Source of the DNA: Sphingopyxis sp. BSN-002
GTDB taxonomy: Bacteria > Pseudomonadota > Alphaproteobacteria > Sphingomonadales > Sphingomonadaceae
Direction of reading: 5' to 3'
Length of the DNA: 64,000 nt
Assembly (NCBI RefSeq): GCF_022024275.1
Contig: NZ_CP091804.1
Span: 3,118,501 to 3,182,500 of the forward strand
The notes beneath the pieces were generated by a model that saw only the letters and a list, made by a program, of their open reading frames with translations, ran no database searches and had not been told where the DNA came from. Within the stretch, counting starts at the first letter, position 1. Each line of letters opens with the position of its first letter. Position numbers and translations under genes: made by a program. Shown here in pieces: positions 27,356 to 35,948 of this stretch.

Positions 27356-28738
27356 TCAGGGCAGTATCGGGCCCCAGCTCGGGTCCGAACCGTCCTGCGG
27401 GGTCGGCAGGCGGCGCAGGTTCACGCCGGTCAGGTCGACCTGCCACAGCTGCGACTTGCCTTCCTTGCCGGGCGAGGTGCGGAAGAACTGGATCACGCGG
27501 CCGTTCGGCGACCAGGTCGGCGCCTCGTCCTGCCAGCTGTTGGTCAGCAGGCGGGCGCTGCCGCCCGACGGCGTCATGACGCCGATGCGGAACTCGCCGC
27601 CGCCCATCTTGGTGAACGCGATCAGGTCGCCGCGCGGCGACCATTCGGGGGTGGCGTAGCGACCGCCACCGAAACTGATCCGCTGCTGGTTCGATCCGTC
27701 GATGTTCATCGTATAGATTTGCTGTCCGCCCGAGCGGTCGCTTTCGAACACGATTTTCTTGCCGTCGGGCGAGAAGCTGCCGCCGACGTCGATCCCCGGC
27801 GTGTTCGTCAGCCGGACAGGCGTGCCGCCATCGGCCGAGATGCGATAGATGTCGGTGTTGCCGCCGACTGCCATCGAATAGAGGATCTGGCGCCCGTCGG
27901 GGGACCAGCGCGGCGCGAAGGTCGCATTGGCGCTTTCGGTGACGAGCTTCTGGCTGCCGTTCGCGACGTCGTAGATGAAGACCCGCACGCGGTTGTTCAG
28001 ATAGGAGACGTAGACGATCTTCTTGTAATCGGGCGAGAAACGCGGGCTGATGGCGAGTGCCTGGCCGTTGGTGATGAAGCGGTGGTTGCCGCCGTCGGAG
28101 TCCATGATCGCGAGGCGCTTGATGCGGTTACCCTTGGGGCCGCTCTCCGCGATGTACGCGACGCGGCTGTCGAAGAAGGGCGACTCCCCCGACAGGCGTG
28201 CATAGATGGCATCGGCGCATTTATGCGCGGCGCGGCGCCAGTCGCCGGGCTGGATTTCAAACCCCTGCCGCACCAGTTCGCTGCCGAGGTCGGTGTCATA
28301 GAGATAGCAACCGACGACCAGCCCGCCGGTGCCGCTTGCCTGCACGAAGCCGTGGACGACATTGTCCGCATTCTTCGCCTGCCAGTCGGCGAAGCGCGGC
28401 GCGCGGACTTCTGCCATCGTGATCGCGCGGACGCTGCCCGGGCCGAGCGGGGCGTAAAGGCCGCTGCGTTCAAGGTCGGCCGCAATCACTTCGGCGATCT
28501 GCTTGCCAAGCGTCGAGGTGTTGAGCCCGGCAACATTCACCGCGGCGGGCGTTGCCAGCGCCGGAACGGCGATAACGGTACGATCCTGCGACAGCGTCCC
28601 GGTCACGGTTTCTTCCGGTCCGGTACGCGGCGGCGAGGAAGCATCCGGTACCTGCTGGGCAAGAGCAGGCGCGCCACAAAGAAGGACGGAAAGAGAAAGG
28701 GCGAAGAGCCGGCTGGCAGACATGATATTGTTCCTCAT
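27356..28738 (-). CDS. tolB: Tol-Pal translocation protein TolB
   Basis: 460 residues from ATG 28738, which overlaps the tolA stop (ATGA). An alternative start at 28723 (MSASRLFALSLSVLLCGAP) has a better-spaced GAGGA site and gives a cleaner signal peptide. The N-terminal alpha/beta domain (VIAVPALAT...) is followed by a PD40 beta-propeller with repeats such as PRFSPDYKKIVYVSY, PRWSPDGRQILYSM and GSFSPDGKKIVFESD. Periplasmic partner of Pal. Confidence 0.97.
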   Translation of the reverse strand: MRNNIMSASRLFALSLSVLLCGAPALAQQVPDASSPPRTGPEETVTGTLSQDRTVIAVPALATPAAVNVAGLNTSTLGKQIAEVIAADLERSGLYAPLGPGSVRAITMAEVRAPRFADWQAKNADNVVHGFVQASGTGGLVVGCYLYDTDLGSELVRQGFEIQPGDWRRAAHKCADAIYARLSGESPFFDSRVAYIAESGPKGNRIKRLAIMDSDGGNHRFITNGQALAISPRFSPDYKKIVYVSYLNNRVRVFIYDVANGSQKLVTESANATFAPRWSPDGRQILYSMAVGGNTDIYRISADGGTPVRLTNTPGIDVGGSFSPDGKKIVFESDRSGGQQIYTMNIDGSNQQRISFGGGRYATPEWSPRGDLIAFTKMGGGEFRIGVMTPSGGSARLLTNSWQDEAPTWSPNGRVIQFFRTSPGKEGKSQLWQVDLTGVNLRRLPTPQDGSDPSWGPILP

Positions 28739-29553
28739 TTCTTTTCCAGGTGAAGAGTATACTCTTTCCAGTAGTCATAGTTGTCGGGATCAAGATCGAA
28801 CGGGCTGGCCAGCTGGATCGCCTTCTTCGCGCATTCCTGATGGATGGCGACCTGGGGCTTGTTGCTCTCGTTGACGCCCGACGTCGTCACGCTGCTGAAT
28901 GACGTCAGCGCGCCCGACTGCGAGAGCCGGAATTTCACCGTTGTCACGAGCTGATCGGCGTCCAGCCCCGACACCTTGCAGCGATTCCACGGGGGGGTGA
29001 TTTTTGCCCTGATGCTGACATCGATCGAGCGTTTCACCTGCGCCGACGTCGTGGCGGCCGGCGCGCCCTTGCTCGGCGATTTTGTAAGTTCGCGGCCGAT
29101 GCCGTCCAGATTCCCTGTGGGGCGGCCGGTCGGTTGCGCACCCGGCTTTTTAACCGGCGTTTTCGGTGCAGCCTTGGGGGGCGCCTTTGTCGCGGCCGGG
29201 GGCGCCTTCTTCGGGGGCGTCGGAACCGGCCGAGCGACCTGTTTCGGTGCTGGTGCGGGTGTCGGGCGGACGACCGGCTCGGGTATCGGGGGAGCAGGCA
29301 CGGGCTCGGGCGATGCGATATCGGTCGCGTCTTCCTCGCCGAGCCTTGCGGCGGGCGGCGTCTGGCTGATCACCGGCGCCGACGACTGCGTCGCGGTTTC
29401 GGCGACCAGATCGACCTCCATCGGCGGATTGTCGAAGCGCCGGTCGCCGCGGCTCCATTGCACCGACAGCAGGCCGATCACCAGTATGTGCAGCAGCACC
29501 GCGATGGCGATGCTGGCGTTCCGGTTCCCCCTTGGTGCTGTTGTGGCAGCCAT
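28735..29553 (-). CDS. tolA: TolA, periplasm-spanning protein of the Tol-Pal system
   Basis: 272 residues. One N-terminal membrane helix (IAIAVLLHILVIGLLSV) is followed by a Pro/Lys/Ala-rich spacer and a C-terminal domain (AKITPPWNRCKVSGLDAD ... ECAKKAIQLASPF) of the TonB/TolA C fold. The spacer is proline-rich rather than the long Ala/Lys helix of enterobacterial TolA, as usual in alphaproteobacteria. It passes energy from TolQR to Pal/TolB. Confidence 0.9.
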   Translation of the reverse strand: MAATTAPRGNRNASIAIAVLLHILVIGLLSVQWSRGDRRFDNPPMEVDLVAETATQSSAPVISQTPPAARLGEEDATDIASPEPVPAPPIPEPVVRPTPAPAPKQVARPVPTPPKKAPPAATKAPPKAAPKTPVKKPGAQPTGRPTGNLDGIGRELTKSPSKGAPAATTSAQVKRSIDVSIRAKITPPWNRCKVSGLDADQLVTTVKFRLSQSGALTSFSSVTTSGVNESNKPQVAIHQECAKKAIQLASPFDLDPDNYDYWKEYTLHLEKK

Positions 29554-29563
29554 GATCCCGAAC

Positions 29564-30073
29564 CTATTGGCCGCTGCCTGAACCGTTGGTGACCGCGGCC
29601 TCGGCGGCGGCGGTGCTATCGGCTCCGGTCGTGACCAGCGCGATCCGCGTCAGCCCGGCGCGGTTAAGCTCGCCCATGACGTGCATGACGCGGCCGTAGT
29701 CGAGGCCGCGGTCCGCGCGCAGCATGATCTGGCGCGGCTTGTCCTTGCCCTCATTCTCGCGCGCGATCGCGTCGAGCCGCGCCGGCAACTCGGCTTCGGC
29801 GACGACCTGATCGCCAAGATAGATCTTGTCGTCGGCGTTGATCGACAGCTGCACCGGCTCCTGCTCCTCGGTTTCGACCGGCTTCGCGCGGCTTTCGGGC
29901 AGGTCGATCGGAACGGCGGAGGCGAGCAGGGGCGCGGTGATCATGAAGATGATCAGCAGCACCAGCATCACGTCAACGAGCGGGGTGACGTTGATGTCGG
30001 ACATCGGCGCGCGGCGGGAACCGCGACCGCGCCGCCGTCCGCCGGCGCCGCCCGAAGGGCCCGACATCGCCAT
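29564..30073 (-). CDS. tolR: TolR, ExbD-family proton-channel subunit
   Basis: 169 residues. A Gly/Arg-rich cytoplasmic tail leads to SDINVTPLVDVMLVLLIIFM, the single membrane helix with the conserved channel Asp. The periplasmic domain includes KIYLGDQVVAEAELPARL and LRADRGLDYGRVMHVMGELNRAG. Its start codon overlaps the tolQ stop. Confidence 0.95.
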   Translation of the reverse strand: MAMSGPSGGAGGRRRGRGSRRAPMSDINVTPLVDVMLVLLIIFMITAPLLASAVPIDLPESRAKPVETEEQEPVQLSINADDKIYLGDQVVAEAELPARLDAIARENEGKDKPRQIMLRADRGLDYGRVMHVMGELNRAGLTRIALVTTGADSTAAAEAAVTNGSGSGQ

Positions 30074-30771
30074 CAGGCGTCCACCTCGAGCTCGCGGCTG
30101 AAGGTCGCATGCAATCCGTCGGCAAAGCGGCCGAGGCGCGATTCCAGACGGTTCAGGCGCTGCGAGAAGGCATTATAGGCGATCACGGCGGGGATCGCCG
30201 CGAACAGGCCGATCGCGGTCGCGAAAAGCGCCTCGGCGATACCCGGGGCAACGACGGCGAGGCTGCTGTTGTTCTGCGCGGCGATTTCGGTGAAGGCGCG
30301 CATGATCCCCCACACTGTGCCGAACAGGCCTACGAACGGCGCGACCGCACCGATCGTGGCGAGCGTGCCGATCTTCTCGGCGAGCCGGTCGACCTCACCC
30401 TCAACCGCGGCGTTCATCGCGATACCGAGCCGTTCGCGCGTGCCGTCGCGGTCGACGACCTTGCCCTTGGTCGAGCGGCGCCACTCGCTGATGCCGGCGG
30501 CAAGAACCTTTGCGCTCGGCAATTCCTCGGTGCTGTTCTTGTCATAGAATTTGTCGATATTTTCGGCGCGCCAGAAATCGCGCTCGAACTGGTCCGACGC
30601 GCGCATCATCTTGCCGACGCCGCGGCCGTGCGTGAAGATCACTGCCCAGACATAGACCGATGCGAGCAACAGCCCGATCATCACGCCTTTGACGACCCAG
30701 TCGGCCTGCAGGAACAGCGCGATAGGGGACAAAGTCGCCGCGTCGGCGGCCAGCTTGATATTGTCTAGCAA
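30073..30771 (-). CDS. tolQ: TolQ, MotA/ExbB-family proton-channel subunit
   Basis: 232 residues with three membrane helices (about 20-42, 130-155, 170-195). The conserved region IGTLATIGAVAPFVGLFGTV and PGIAEALFATAIGLFAAIPA is present. With TolR it forms the inner-membrane motor of Tol-Pal. The start lies inside the end of ybgC (7-base overlap). Confidence 0.96.
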   Translation of the reverse strand: MLDNIKLAADAATLSPIALFLQADWVVKGVMIGLLLASVYVWAVIFTHGRGVGKMMRASDQFERDFWRAENIDKFYDKNSTEELPSAKVLAAGISEWRRSTKGKVVDRDGTRERLGIAMNAAVEGEVDRLAEKIGTLATIGAVAPFVGLFGTVWGIMRAFTEIAAQNNSSLAVVAPGIAEALFATAIGLFAAIPAVIAYNAFSQRLNRLESRLGRFADGLHATFSRELEVDA

Positions 30772-31244
30772 GGGAAAGTCTCTCCATTCATGATGGCGGT
30801 AAAGCGGTCGGCCCAGCCCGCAGGTTGACGGCGCGGCCGGCCTTCGGGCGACAGGAAGGCCGCGGTAACACGGCCCTCGGTAAGCGTGTCGGAACTTAAC
30901 GCGTCCTGACCGCGAAGGATGCGCTGTGCGATAATCACGCTCGCACCGCGCACCGCCTCGACGGTGCTGACGACGAGGATGTCGTCGTCGAGCTTCGCAG
31001 GACTACGATATTTGATGGTCAGATCGGTGACCGCCCACGCGCCTTCGCCGCCCTCCATCGCCGCGCGCTGGTCGATGCCGGCGAGGCGCAGCATGTCGGA
31101 GCGCGCGCGCTCCATATAGCGCAGATAATTGGCGTGATAGACGATTCCCGACAGGTCGGTGTCCTCGAAATAGATGCGCGCGCGGTAATGGTGCGCGGCC
31201 CCGACGAAGGCGCCGGGGACGAAGGGTGGAGGAACATCTGCCAT
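30765..31244 (-). CDS. ybgC: YbgC-type acyl-CoA thioesterase
   Basis: 159 residues from ATG 31244; the longer frame would need a TTG. Hot-dog fold with RIYFEDTDLSGIVYHANYLRY, containing the catalytic Asp of 4-hydroxybenzoyl-CoA thioesterases. YbgC genes commonly head tol-pal operons and may link phospholipid turnover to envelope constriction. The 115-base gap to ruvB probably holds the operon promoter. Confidence 0.94.
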   Translation of the reverse strand: MADVPPPFVPGAFVGAAHHYRARIYFEDTDLSGIVYHANYLRYMERARSDMLRLAGIDQRAAMEGGEGAWAVTDLTIKYRSPAKLDDDILVVSTVEAVRGASVIIAQRILRGQDALSSDTLTEGRVTAAFLSPEGRPRRQPAGWADRFTAIMNGETFPC

Positions 31245-31359
31245 CTGGTTAACCGATAGCGGGGCAACGACTCGTCGCAAACCCCTGATCAACGGTTCGT
31301 CGCACCTGAGCGCCGGTTGGTGGAATGAAAGGCGCAGGAATCCGCGCTATTTGCCCCCG

Positions 31360-32388
31360 CTATTTCCCGTTGTCGAAAAGTCCGTCCTGCGTGCCCTGTG
31401 GCGGATTCAGCCCCAGATGCTTCCACGCGCTCGCGTTCAGCATGCGTCCGCGCGCGGTGCGGGCAATGAGGCCTGCCTGCAGCAGATAGGGTTCGATCAC
31501 ATCCTCGATCGTGTCGCGCGGCTCGCTGAGCCCTGCCGCCAGCGTCTCCACACCGACCGGGCCACCGCGATAGATGTCGGCGATCATGGTGAGGTAGCGG
31601 CGGTCCATCGCATCGAGCCCGAGCGCGTCGACCTCCAGCCGGTTGAGTGCGGCATCGGCGGCTTTCGCATCGACGATCTCATGCCCTGCAACGGTCGCGA
31701 AATCGCGCACGCGGCGGAGCAGGCGGCCCGCGATGCGCGGCGTTCCGCGCGAGCGCTTCGCGATCTCCAGCGCACCATCGGCGGCGATCGGCAGGGCGAG
31801 CAGACGCGCGGCACGCGAGATGACCTGCTCCAGCTCGCCATGTGTGTAGAAGTTGAGCCGCACCGGAATGCCGAAGCGGTCGCGCAGCGGCGTCGTCAGC
31901 AACCCTTGCCGCGTCGTCGCGCCGACGAGGGTGAACTTCGGCAGGTCGATCCGCACACTTCGCGCCGACGGTCCTTCACCGATCATGATGTCGAGCGCGC
32001 GGTCTTCCATCGCGGGATAGAGGATTTCCTCGACCGCGGGCGACAGCCGGTGAATCTCGTCGATGAAGAGGACGTCGCCGTCCTCCAGATTGGTGAGCAG
32101 CGCGGCAAGGTCGCCCGCCTTTGCGATCACAGGGCCGCTGGTCGAGCGGAACCCGACGCCGAGCTCCTTGGCGACGATCTGCGCCAGCGTCGTCTTGCCG
32201 AGCCCCGGCGGGCCATAGAAGAGTACATGGTCGAGCGCGTCCGCCCGGGCCTTCGCCGCCTCGATAAACACCCGCAAATTCTCGCGCGCTGCGGCCTGTC
32301 CGACGAACTCGGCCAGCGACTTCGGCCGCAGTGCGGCGTCGGCATCCTCGGGGGTACGCAGCGGGGTGGTAAGGGCGGGCTCGGTCAT
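31360..32388 (-). CDS. ruvB: Holliday-junction branch-migration helicase RuvB
   Basis: 342 residues from ATG 32388, inside an ATGA overlap with the GFA gene. Walker [12 protein letters not shown], Walker [13 protein letters not shown], sensor 1 [19 protein letters not shown], and the winged-helix end [17 protein letters not shown]. With RuvA it moves Holliday junctions. Confidence 0.98.
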   Translation of the reverse strand: MTEPALTTPLRTPEDADAALRPKSLAEFVGQAAARENLRVFIEAAKARADALDHVLFYGPPGLGKTTLAQIVAKELGVGFRSTSGPVIAKAGDLAALLTNLEDGDVLFIDEIHRLSPAVEEILYPAMEDRALDIMIGEGPSARSVRIDLPKFTLVGATTRQGLLTTPLRDRFGIPVRLNFYTHGELEQVISRAARLLALPIAADGALEIAKRSRGTPRIAGRLLRRVRDFATVAGHEIVDAKAADAALNRLEVDALGLDAMDRRYLTMIADIYRGGPVGVETLAAGLSEPRDTIEDVIEPYLLQAGLIARTARGRMLNASAWKHLGLNPPQGTQDGLFDNGK

Positions 32389-32786
32389 AAACGCTCTATT
32401 GCCTCGCCGAGGATGCAAACCCAAGGTTCCTGACGATCCTCATAGACTGAAAATTGCAGCTCGAAGTCATGGCCGGGTTCGAAATTGCCGATCGGCACGG
32501 CATAGCTATCGAGATCCGGACGATTGAGGAACCAGAGCGTGGAGCCGCAGTTTTCGCAGAAGTAGAAGTCCGCGAGCGTGCCGCTGCCGCCGGGATGCTG
32601 GTACAATTTCGCTTCGCCTTCGGTGCGAACCTGATCGGCGGGGAAGCGCGCCTGCGCGGCAAAGGCGCTGCCGCTCCGCGCCTTGCAATTGCGACAGTGG
32701 CAGACCGACACGCGGATCGGCTCGCCGGCGCAGGCGATACGGAGCTGCCCGCAGCGGCAGGAGGCGTGGCGGGTGCGCTCGGTCAC
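32385..32786 (-). CDS. GFA-family zinc protein between ruvA and ruvB
   Basis: 133 residues. Zinc-ligand cysteines follow the GFA (glutathione-dependent formaldehyde-activating) pattern: [21 protein letters not shown] and [11 protein letters not shown]. Family members bind zinc in a Mss4-like fold; few have a proven enzymatic role. It overlaps both ruvA and ruvB by 4 bases, so it is co-translated with DNA-repair genes. The substrate is not known. Confidence 0.88.
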   Translation of the reverse strand: MTERTRHASCRCGQLRIACAGEPIRVSVCHCRNCKARSGSAFAAQARFPADQVRTEGEAKLYQHPGGSGTLADFYFCENCGSTLWFLNRPDLDSYAVPIGNFEPGHDFELQFSVYEDRQEPWVCILGEAIERL

Positions 32787-33382
32787 TTAGCCGCCTTTTT
32801 GAGCGCCACGCGCACCAGCGCGTCAAGGCTCGCACCCGCGCCCAGTTCCTCACTGGCGGCAGCAACGGCGGCACTTGCCTCGCCGGGCTTGAAGCCGAGG
32901 CCGGTGAGGGCGGCGACAGCGTCGCTGAGCGGGCCGGCGGTTGCCGCGAGAACCGGGCCCGTGCCTGCAATTCCGCCGAGTGCCCCCGCCTTGTCTTTGA
33001 GTTCATGCGCAATCCGCTGCGCGAGCTTCGGCCCGACGCCGTTCGCGCGCGCGATCATCGCGCTGTCGCCGCTGGCAAGCGCGCGCTGCAGGTCGCCGAT
33101 TTCCAGCGCCGACAGGATCGCGAGCGCGACTTTGGCGCCGACGCCCTGCACGCTGGTGAGCAGGCGGAACCAGTCGCGCTCCTCGGCCTTGGCAAAGCCG
33201 AGCAGGCGCAGGAAATCTTCGCCGACGAGCATTTCGGTATGGATGGTGACATCGCCGCCGACCGGACCGAGCGCGTCGAGCGTGCGCGCCGAAGCCTCGA
33301 CCAGATAGCCGACGCCGCCGACGTCGATCACCGCATGGCCTGCGCTGCTGCTGTCCAGCCGTCCGGTAAGTTTGGCGATCAT
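32783..33382 (-). CDS. ruvA: Holliday-junction DNA-binding protein RuvA
   Basis: 199 residues. N-terminal OB fold ([20 protein letters not shown]), helix-hairpin-helix repeats ([14 protein letters not shown] and [19 protein letters not shown]) and a C-terminal RuvB-contact domain ([15 protein letters not shown]). Tetramers hold the junction for RuvB. Confidence 0.97.
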   Translation of the reverse strand: MIAKLTGRLDSSSAGHAVIDVGGVGYLVEASARTLDALGPVGGDVTIHTEMLVGEDFLRLLGFAKAEERDWFRLLTSVQGVGAKVALAILSALEIGDLQRALASGDSAMIARANGVGPKLAQRIAHELKDKAGALGGIAGTGPVLAATAGPLSDAVAALTGLGFKPGEASAAVAAASEELGAGASLDALVRVALKKAAK

Positions 33383-33397
33383 CGAGCCCCCAAATAG

Positions 33398-33488
33398 CCG
33401 TTCGCGCTGAGCCTGTCGAAGCGCCGTTCTTTCACTCTTTGTTCTCCCTAGAAGAAGAACGGTCCTTCGACAAGCTCAGGACGAACGG
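33398..33488. repeat. Dispersed palindrome (REP-like) downstream of ruvC
   Basis: Two 34-base arms (33398-33431 and 33455-33488) are inverted copies with about five mismatches, separated by 23 bases. Each arm contains the core TGAGC-TGTCGAAG / CTTCGACA-GCTCA. Palindromes with this core are common in sphingomonad genomes and resemble REP elements. It fills the ruvC-ruvA gap and could end or stabilise the ruvC transcript. Confidence 0.75.
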
Positions 33489-33497
33489 TACGGAGAT

Positions 33498-33971
33498 TTA
33501 GGCTTTGGGACGATGGTTCGCATGGCAGATCGCTACTGCCAGTGCGTCGGCCGCATCGGCGCCCGTGACCTTTGCACCGGGCAGCAGGATGCGCAGCATC
33601 GCCTGTACCTGCTCCTTCGCCGCGGCGCCGGTGCCGACGACCGCCTTCTTGACCAGCCGCGGTGCATATTCGCCCACCGTCAGCCCCGCTCGCGCACAAG
33701 CGAGCAGCGCGACGCCGCGGGCATGCGCCAGCTTCAGCGTCGATTGCGGATTGTCGTTGACGAAGACTTCCTCGACCGCGGCGCAGGCGGGCGCGTGATC
33801 GGCGATCACCGCCGCTAGCACGGTATCGAGATGCACGAGCCGGTCGGGCAGGGGAGCCTTGGCGTCGGTCTTCACCTGCCCGTTGGCGATGTGGCTGATC
33901 CGGCTGCCCTCGACGCGGATGACGCCCCAGCCGGTGCAGCTGAGCGAGGGATCGAGGCCGAGGATGATCAT
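33498..33971 (-). CDS. ruvC: Holliday-junction resolvase RuvC
   Basis: 157 residues from ATG 33971. Acidic active-site residues sit in [14 protein letters not shown] (Asp7), AAVEEVFVN (Glu) and [14 protein letters not shown] (two Asp). It cuts junctions in the RuvAB complex. Dispersed palindromes lie on both sides of the gene. Confidence 0.97.
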   Translation of the reverse strand: MIILGLDPSLSCTGWGVIRVEGSRISHIANGQVKTDAKAPLPDRLVHLDTVLAAVIADHAPACAAVEEVFVNDNPQSTLKLAHARGVALLACARAGLTVGEYAPRLVKKAVVGTGAAAKEQVQAMLRILLPGAKVTGADAADALAVAICHANHRPKA

Positions 33972-33977
33972 CTGTTC

Positions 33978-34057
33978 CCGTTCGTGTCGAGCGAAGTCGA
34001 GACACCCAGAAGGCATGCGCGACCGATGGGCATCTCGACTTCGCTCGATGCGAACGG
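33978..34057. repeat. Second type of dispersed palindrome upstream of ruvC
   Basis: Two 30-base arms (33978-34007 and 34028-34057) with core TCGAGCGAAGTCGAGA are inverted copies differing at only four positions; the loop is 20 bases. The core differs from the palindrome downstream of ruvC. It lies between yebC and ruvC and reaches to within 6 bases of the ruvC start, so it may affect ruvC translation or end the yebC transcript. Confidence 0.75.
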
Positions 34058-34067
34058 ATTCTGGCTT

Positions 34068-34814
34068 TTAGCCAAGCTTTTCCATCACCGCGTCGGGGAT
34101 TTCGTAATTGCCCCACACGGTCTGCACGTCGTCGTCGTCGTCGAGCGTGTCGATCAGCTTGAACAGCGTCTGCGCGATGCTCTCGTCGGCGACTTCGCTC
34201 TTCAGCGTGGGACGCCAGGCGAGCTTGACGCCCTCGGCCTCGCCGAGCTTCGCTTCGAGCGCCTTCGCGACTTCGTGCAGGCTGTCGACGCTGGTCCAGA
34301 TATCGTGGCCGTCCTCGGACGATTCGACATCGTCGGCGCCGGCATCGAGCGCGGCTTCGAACACCGTGTCGGCATCGCCCGCGCCCGCGCCATAGCTGAT
34401 CATGCCGAGGCGATCGAAGCCGTGGCTGACGCTGCCCGAGGTGCCGAGGTTGCCGCCGTTCTTGCTGAACGCGGTGCGGACGTTGGTCGCGGTGCGGTTG
34501 CGGTTGTCGGTCAGCGCCTCGACGATCAGCGAGACGCCGCCGGGGCCATAGCCTTCGTAGCGGATCTCTTCATAGTTATCGCCGTCATTGCCCGCCGCCT
34601 TGTCGATCGCGCGCTGGATATTGTCCTTCGGCATCGACTGCGCCTTGGCGGCGTTGACCGCGGCGCGCAGGCGCGCGTTCGCGTCGGGATCGGGCAGGCC
34701 CATCTTCGCCGCGACGGTGATTTCGCGGCTGAGCTTCGAAAAGAGGCTGCTGCGCTTTTTGTCCTGCGCACCCTTGCGGTGCATGATGTTCTTGAATTTA
34801 CTATGGCCTGCCAC
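34068..34814 (-). CDS. yebC: YebC/PmpR (TACO1-like) family protein
   Basis: 248 residues starting [20 protein letters not shown], with the conserved [28 protein letters not shown] and [20 protein letters not shown]. Members act as DNA-binding regulators or in relief of ribosome stalling. It sits upstream of ruvCAB, as in many bacteria. Confidence 0.96.
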   Translation of the reverse strand: MAGHSKFKNIMHRKGAQDKKRSSLFSKLSREITVAAKMGLPDPDANARLRAAVNAAKAQSMPKDNIQRAIDKAAGNDGDNYEEIRYEGYGPGGVSLIVEALTDNRNRTATNVRTAFSKNGGNLGTSGSVSHGFDRLGMISYGAGAGDADTVFEAALDAGADDVESSEDGHDIWTSVDSLHEVAKALEAKLGEAEGVKLAWRPTLKSEVADESIAQTLFKLIDTLDDDDDVQTVWGNYEIPDAVMEKLG

Positions 34815-34867
34815 GGCCTACCTCCTCAAAGGAAAAATCTGGCGCCGCCCTAGCGCGGGCACGCCGA

Positions 34868-35191
34868 TCAGACAACCACGGCGGTTCCCGACGCGCTGAC
34901 CATCAGCATCGAGCCGTTCTGTCCTAGCACCTCATAGTCGAGATCGACGCCGATCACGGCATTGCCGCCGAGGCGCGCCGCTTCGGCTTCCATCTCGGCG
35001 ATCGCTTCCTTGCGGGCGCGGGCGAGGACGTCCTCATATTTGCCCGAACGGCCGCCGACGATGTCGGTGATGCTCGCGAACAGGTCGCGGAACAGATTGG
35101 CGCCTACGATCACCTCGCCGGTGACGATGCCCAGATATTCGCGGACCGGATGGCCTTCGACATTATTCGTGGTGGTGCTGAACATCGTCAT
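34868..35191 (-). CDS. YbjQ/UPF0145 family protein
   Basis: 107 residues (ATG 35191 or 35185). Conserved [40 protein letters not shown] and [20 protein letters not shown]. Small soluble beta/alpha protein thought to form pentamers; its function is not established. Confidence 0.9.
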   Translation of the reverse strand: MTMFSTTTNNVEGHPVREYLGIVTGEVIVGANLFRDLFASITDIVGGRSGKYEDVLARARKEAIAEMEAEAARLGGNAVIGVDLDYEVLGQNGSMLMVSASGTAVVV

Positions 35192-35215
35192 TCTCCCGGC
35201 TTGGATGAAAAGGCG

Positions 35216-35458
35216 TCAGGCGATGCCGAGCGCCGATTTATAGACGTCGAGGATCGCTTCCATTTCCTTGCGGTCGTGGATCGGCATTTTGCGCAGGCGG
35301 ACGATCTGGCGCATGATCTTGGGGTCATAGCCCTGCGACTTCGATTCCAGATAGACGTCGCGGATATCGTCGGCGATGCCCTTCTTCTCTTCTTCCAGAC
35401 GCTCGATGCGCTCGATGAAAAGACGCAGTTGTTCGTCGGACACGGTGGCTTCGCTCAT
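35216..35458 (-). CDS. gapR: GapR, nucleoid-associated DNA-binding protein (DUF2312)
   Basis: 80 residues from ATG 35458; the upstream extension is not protein-like. The whole chain is a coiled coil ([20 protein letters not shown]) followed by the basic part [20 protein letters not shown]. In Caulobacter GapR encircles overtwisted DNA ahead of replication and transcription. Specific to alphaproteobacteria. Confidence 0.93.
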   Translation of the reverse strand: MSEATVSDEQLRLFIERIERLEEEKKGIADDIRDVYLESKSQGYDPKIMRQIVRLRKMPIHDRKEMEAILDVYKSALGIA

Positions 35459-35521
35459 TTTTGACTCCGCTAAAGGTTGGATTTGGGTGGCGAGAATCGC
35501 CTCGCGGCCCACCTAGCGGGG

Positions 35522-35842
35522 TCAGGGATTCTTGGCCATGCTTTCTTCCATCCGCGTAAGCTGCTCTGCGGTGGCCGGAGTATGGAAGCGCGCTTTCCAG
35601 TCGGCGGTCGGCATGCCGTGGACGATCGCACGACCGGCCTCCTTGTCCATCTCCCCCGCTTCGGCGATCCAGTCGCCGAGGCAGTTGCGGCAGAATCCGG
35701 CGAGCCCCATCAGGTCGATGTTCGCGGCGTCGCTGCGATGCTGGAGCAGGCGGACGAGACGGCGGAACGCTGCGGCGGCAACCGCATCGTCGAGGCTATC
35801 GAGCGCATCGTTCGCTGCGGTCGTGTCGTCGCTGCAGGACAT
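35522..35842 (-). CDS. DUF1244 family protein
   Basis: 106 residues. Matches the DUF1244 pattern: AAFRRLVRLLQHRSDAANID, LMGLAGFCRNCLGDWI and MPTADWKARFHTPATAEQ. It has a CxxC pair. Small cytoplasmic helical protein of unknown role. The divergent 106-base gap to pyk probably holds both promoters. Confidence 0.85.
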   Translation of the reverse strand: MSCSDDTTAANDALDSLDDAVAAAAFRRLVRLLQHRSDAANIDLMGLAGFCRNCLGDWIAEAGEMDKEAGRAIVHGMPTADWKARFHTPATAEQLTRMEESMAKNP

Positions 35843-35948
35843 GGCGGATTCCCTTCTTGTCGGCCGATGAATAGCTATACGCGGCTTGCCTAGACGGGGG
35901 CAACAGGCCTAGGCAAGCGGCCATCCAAACTCTCATTCCGGAGCATCC

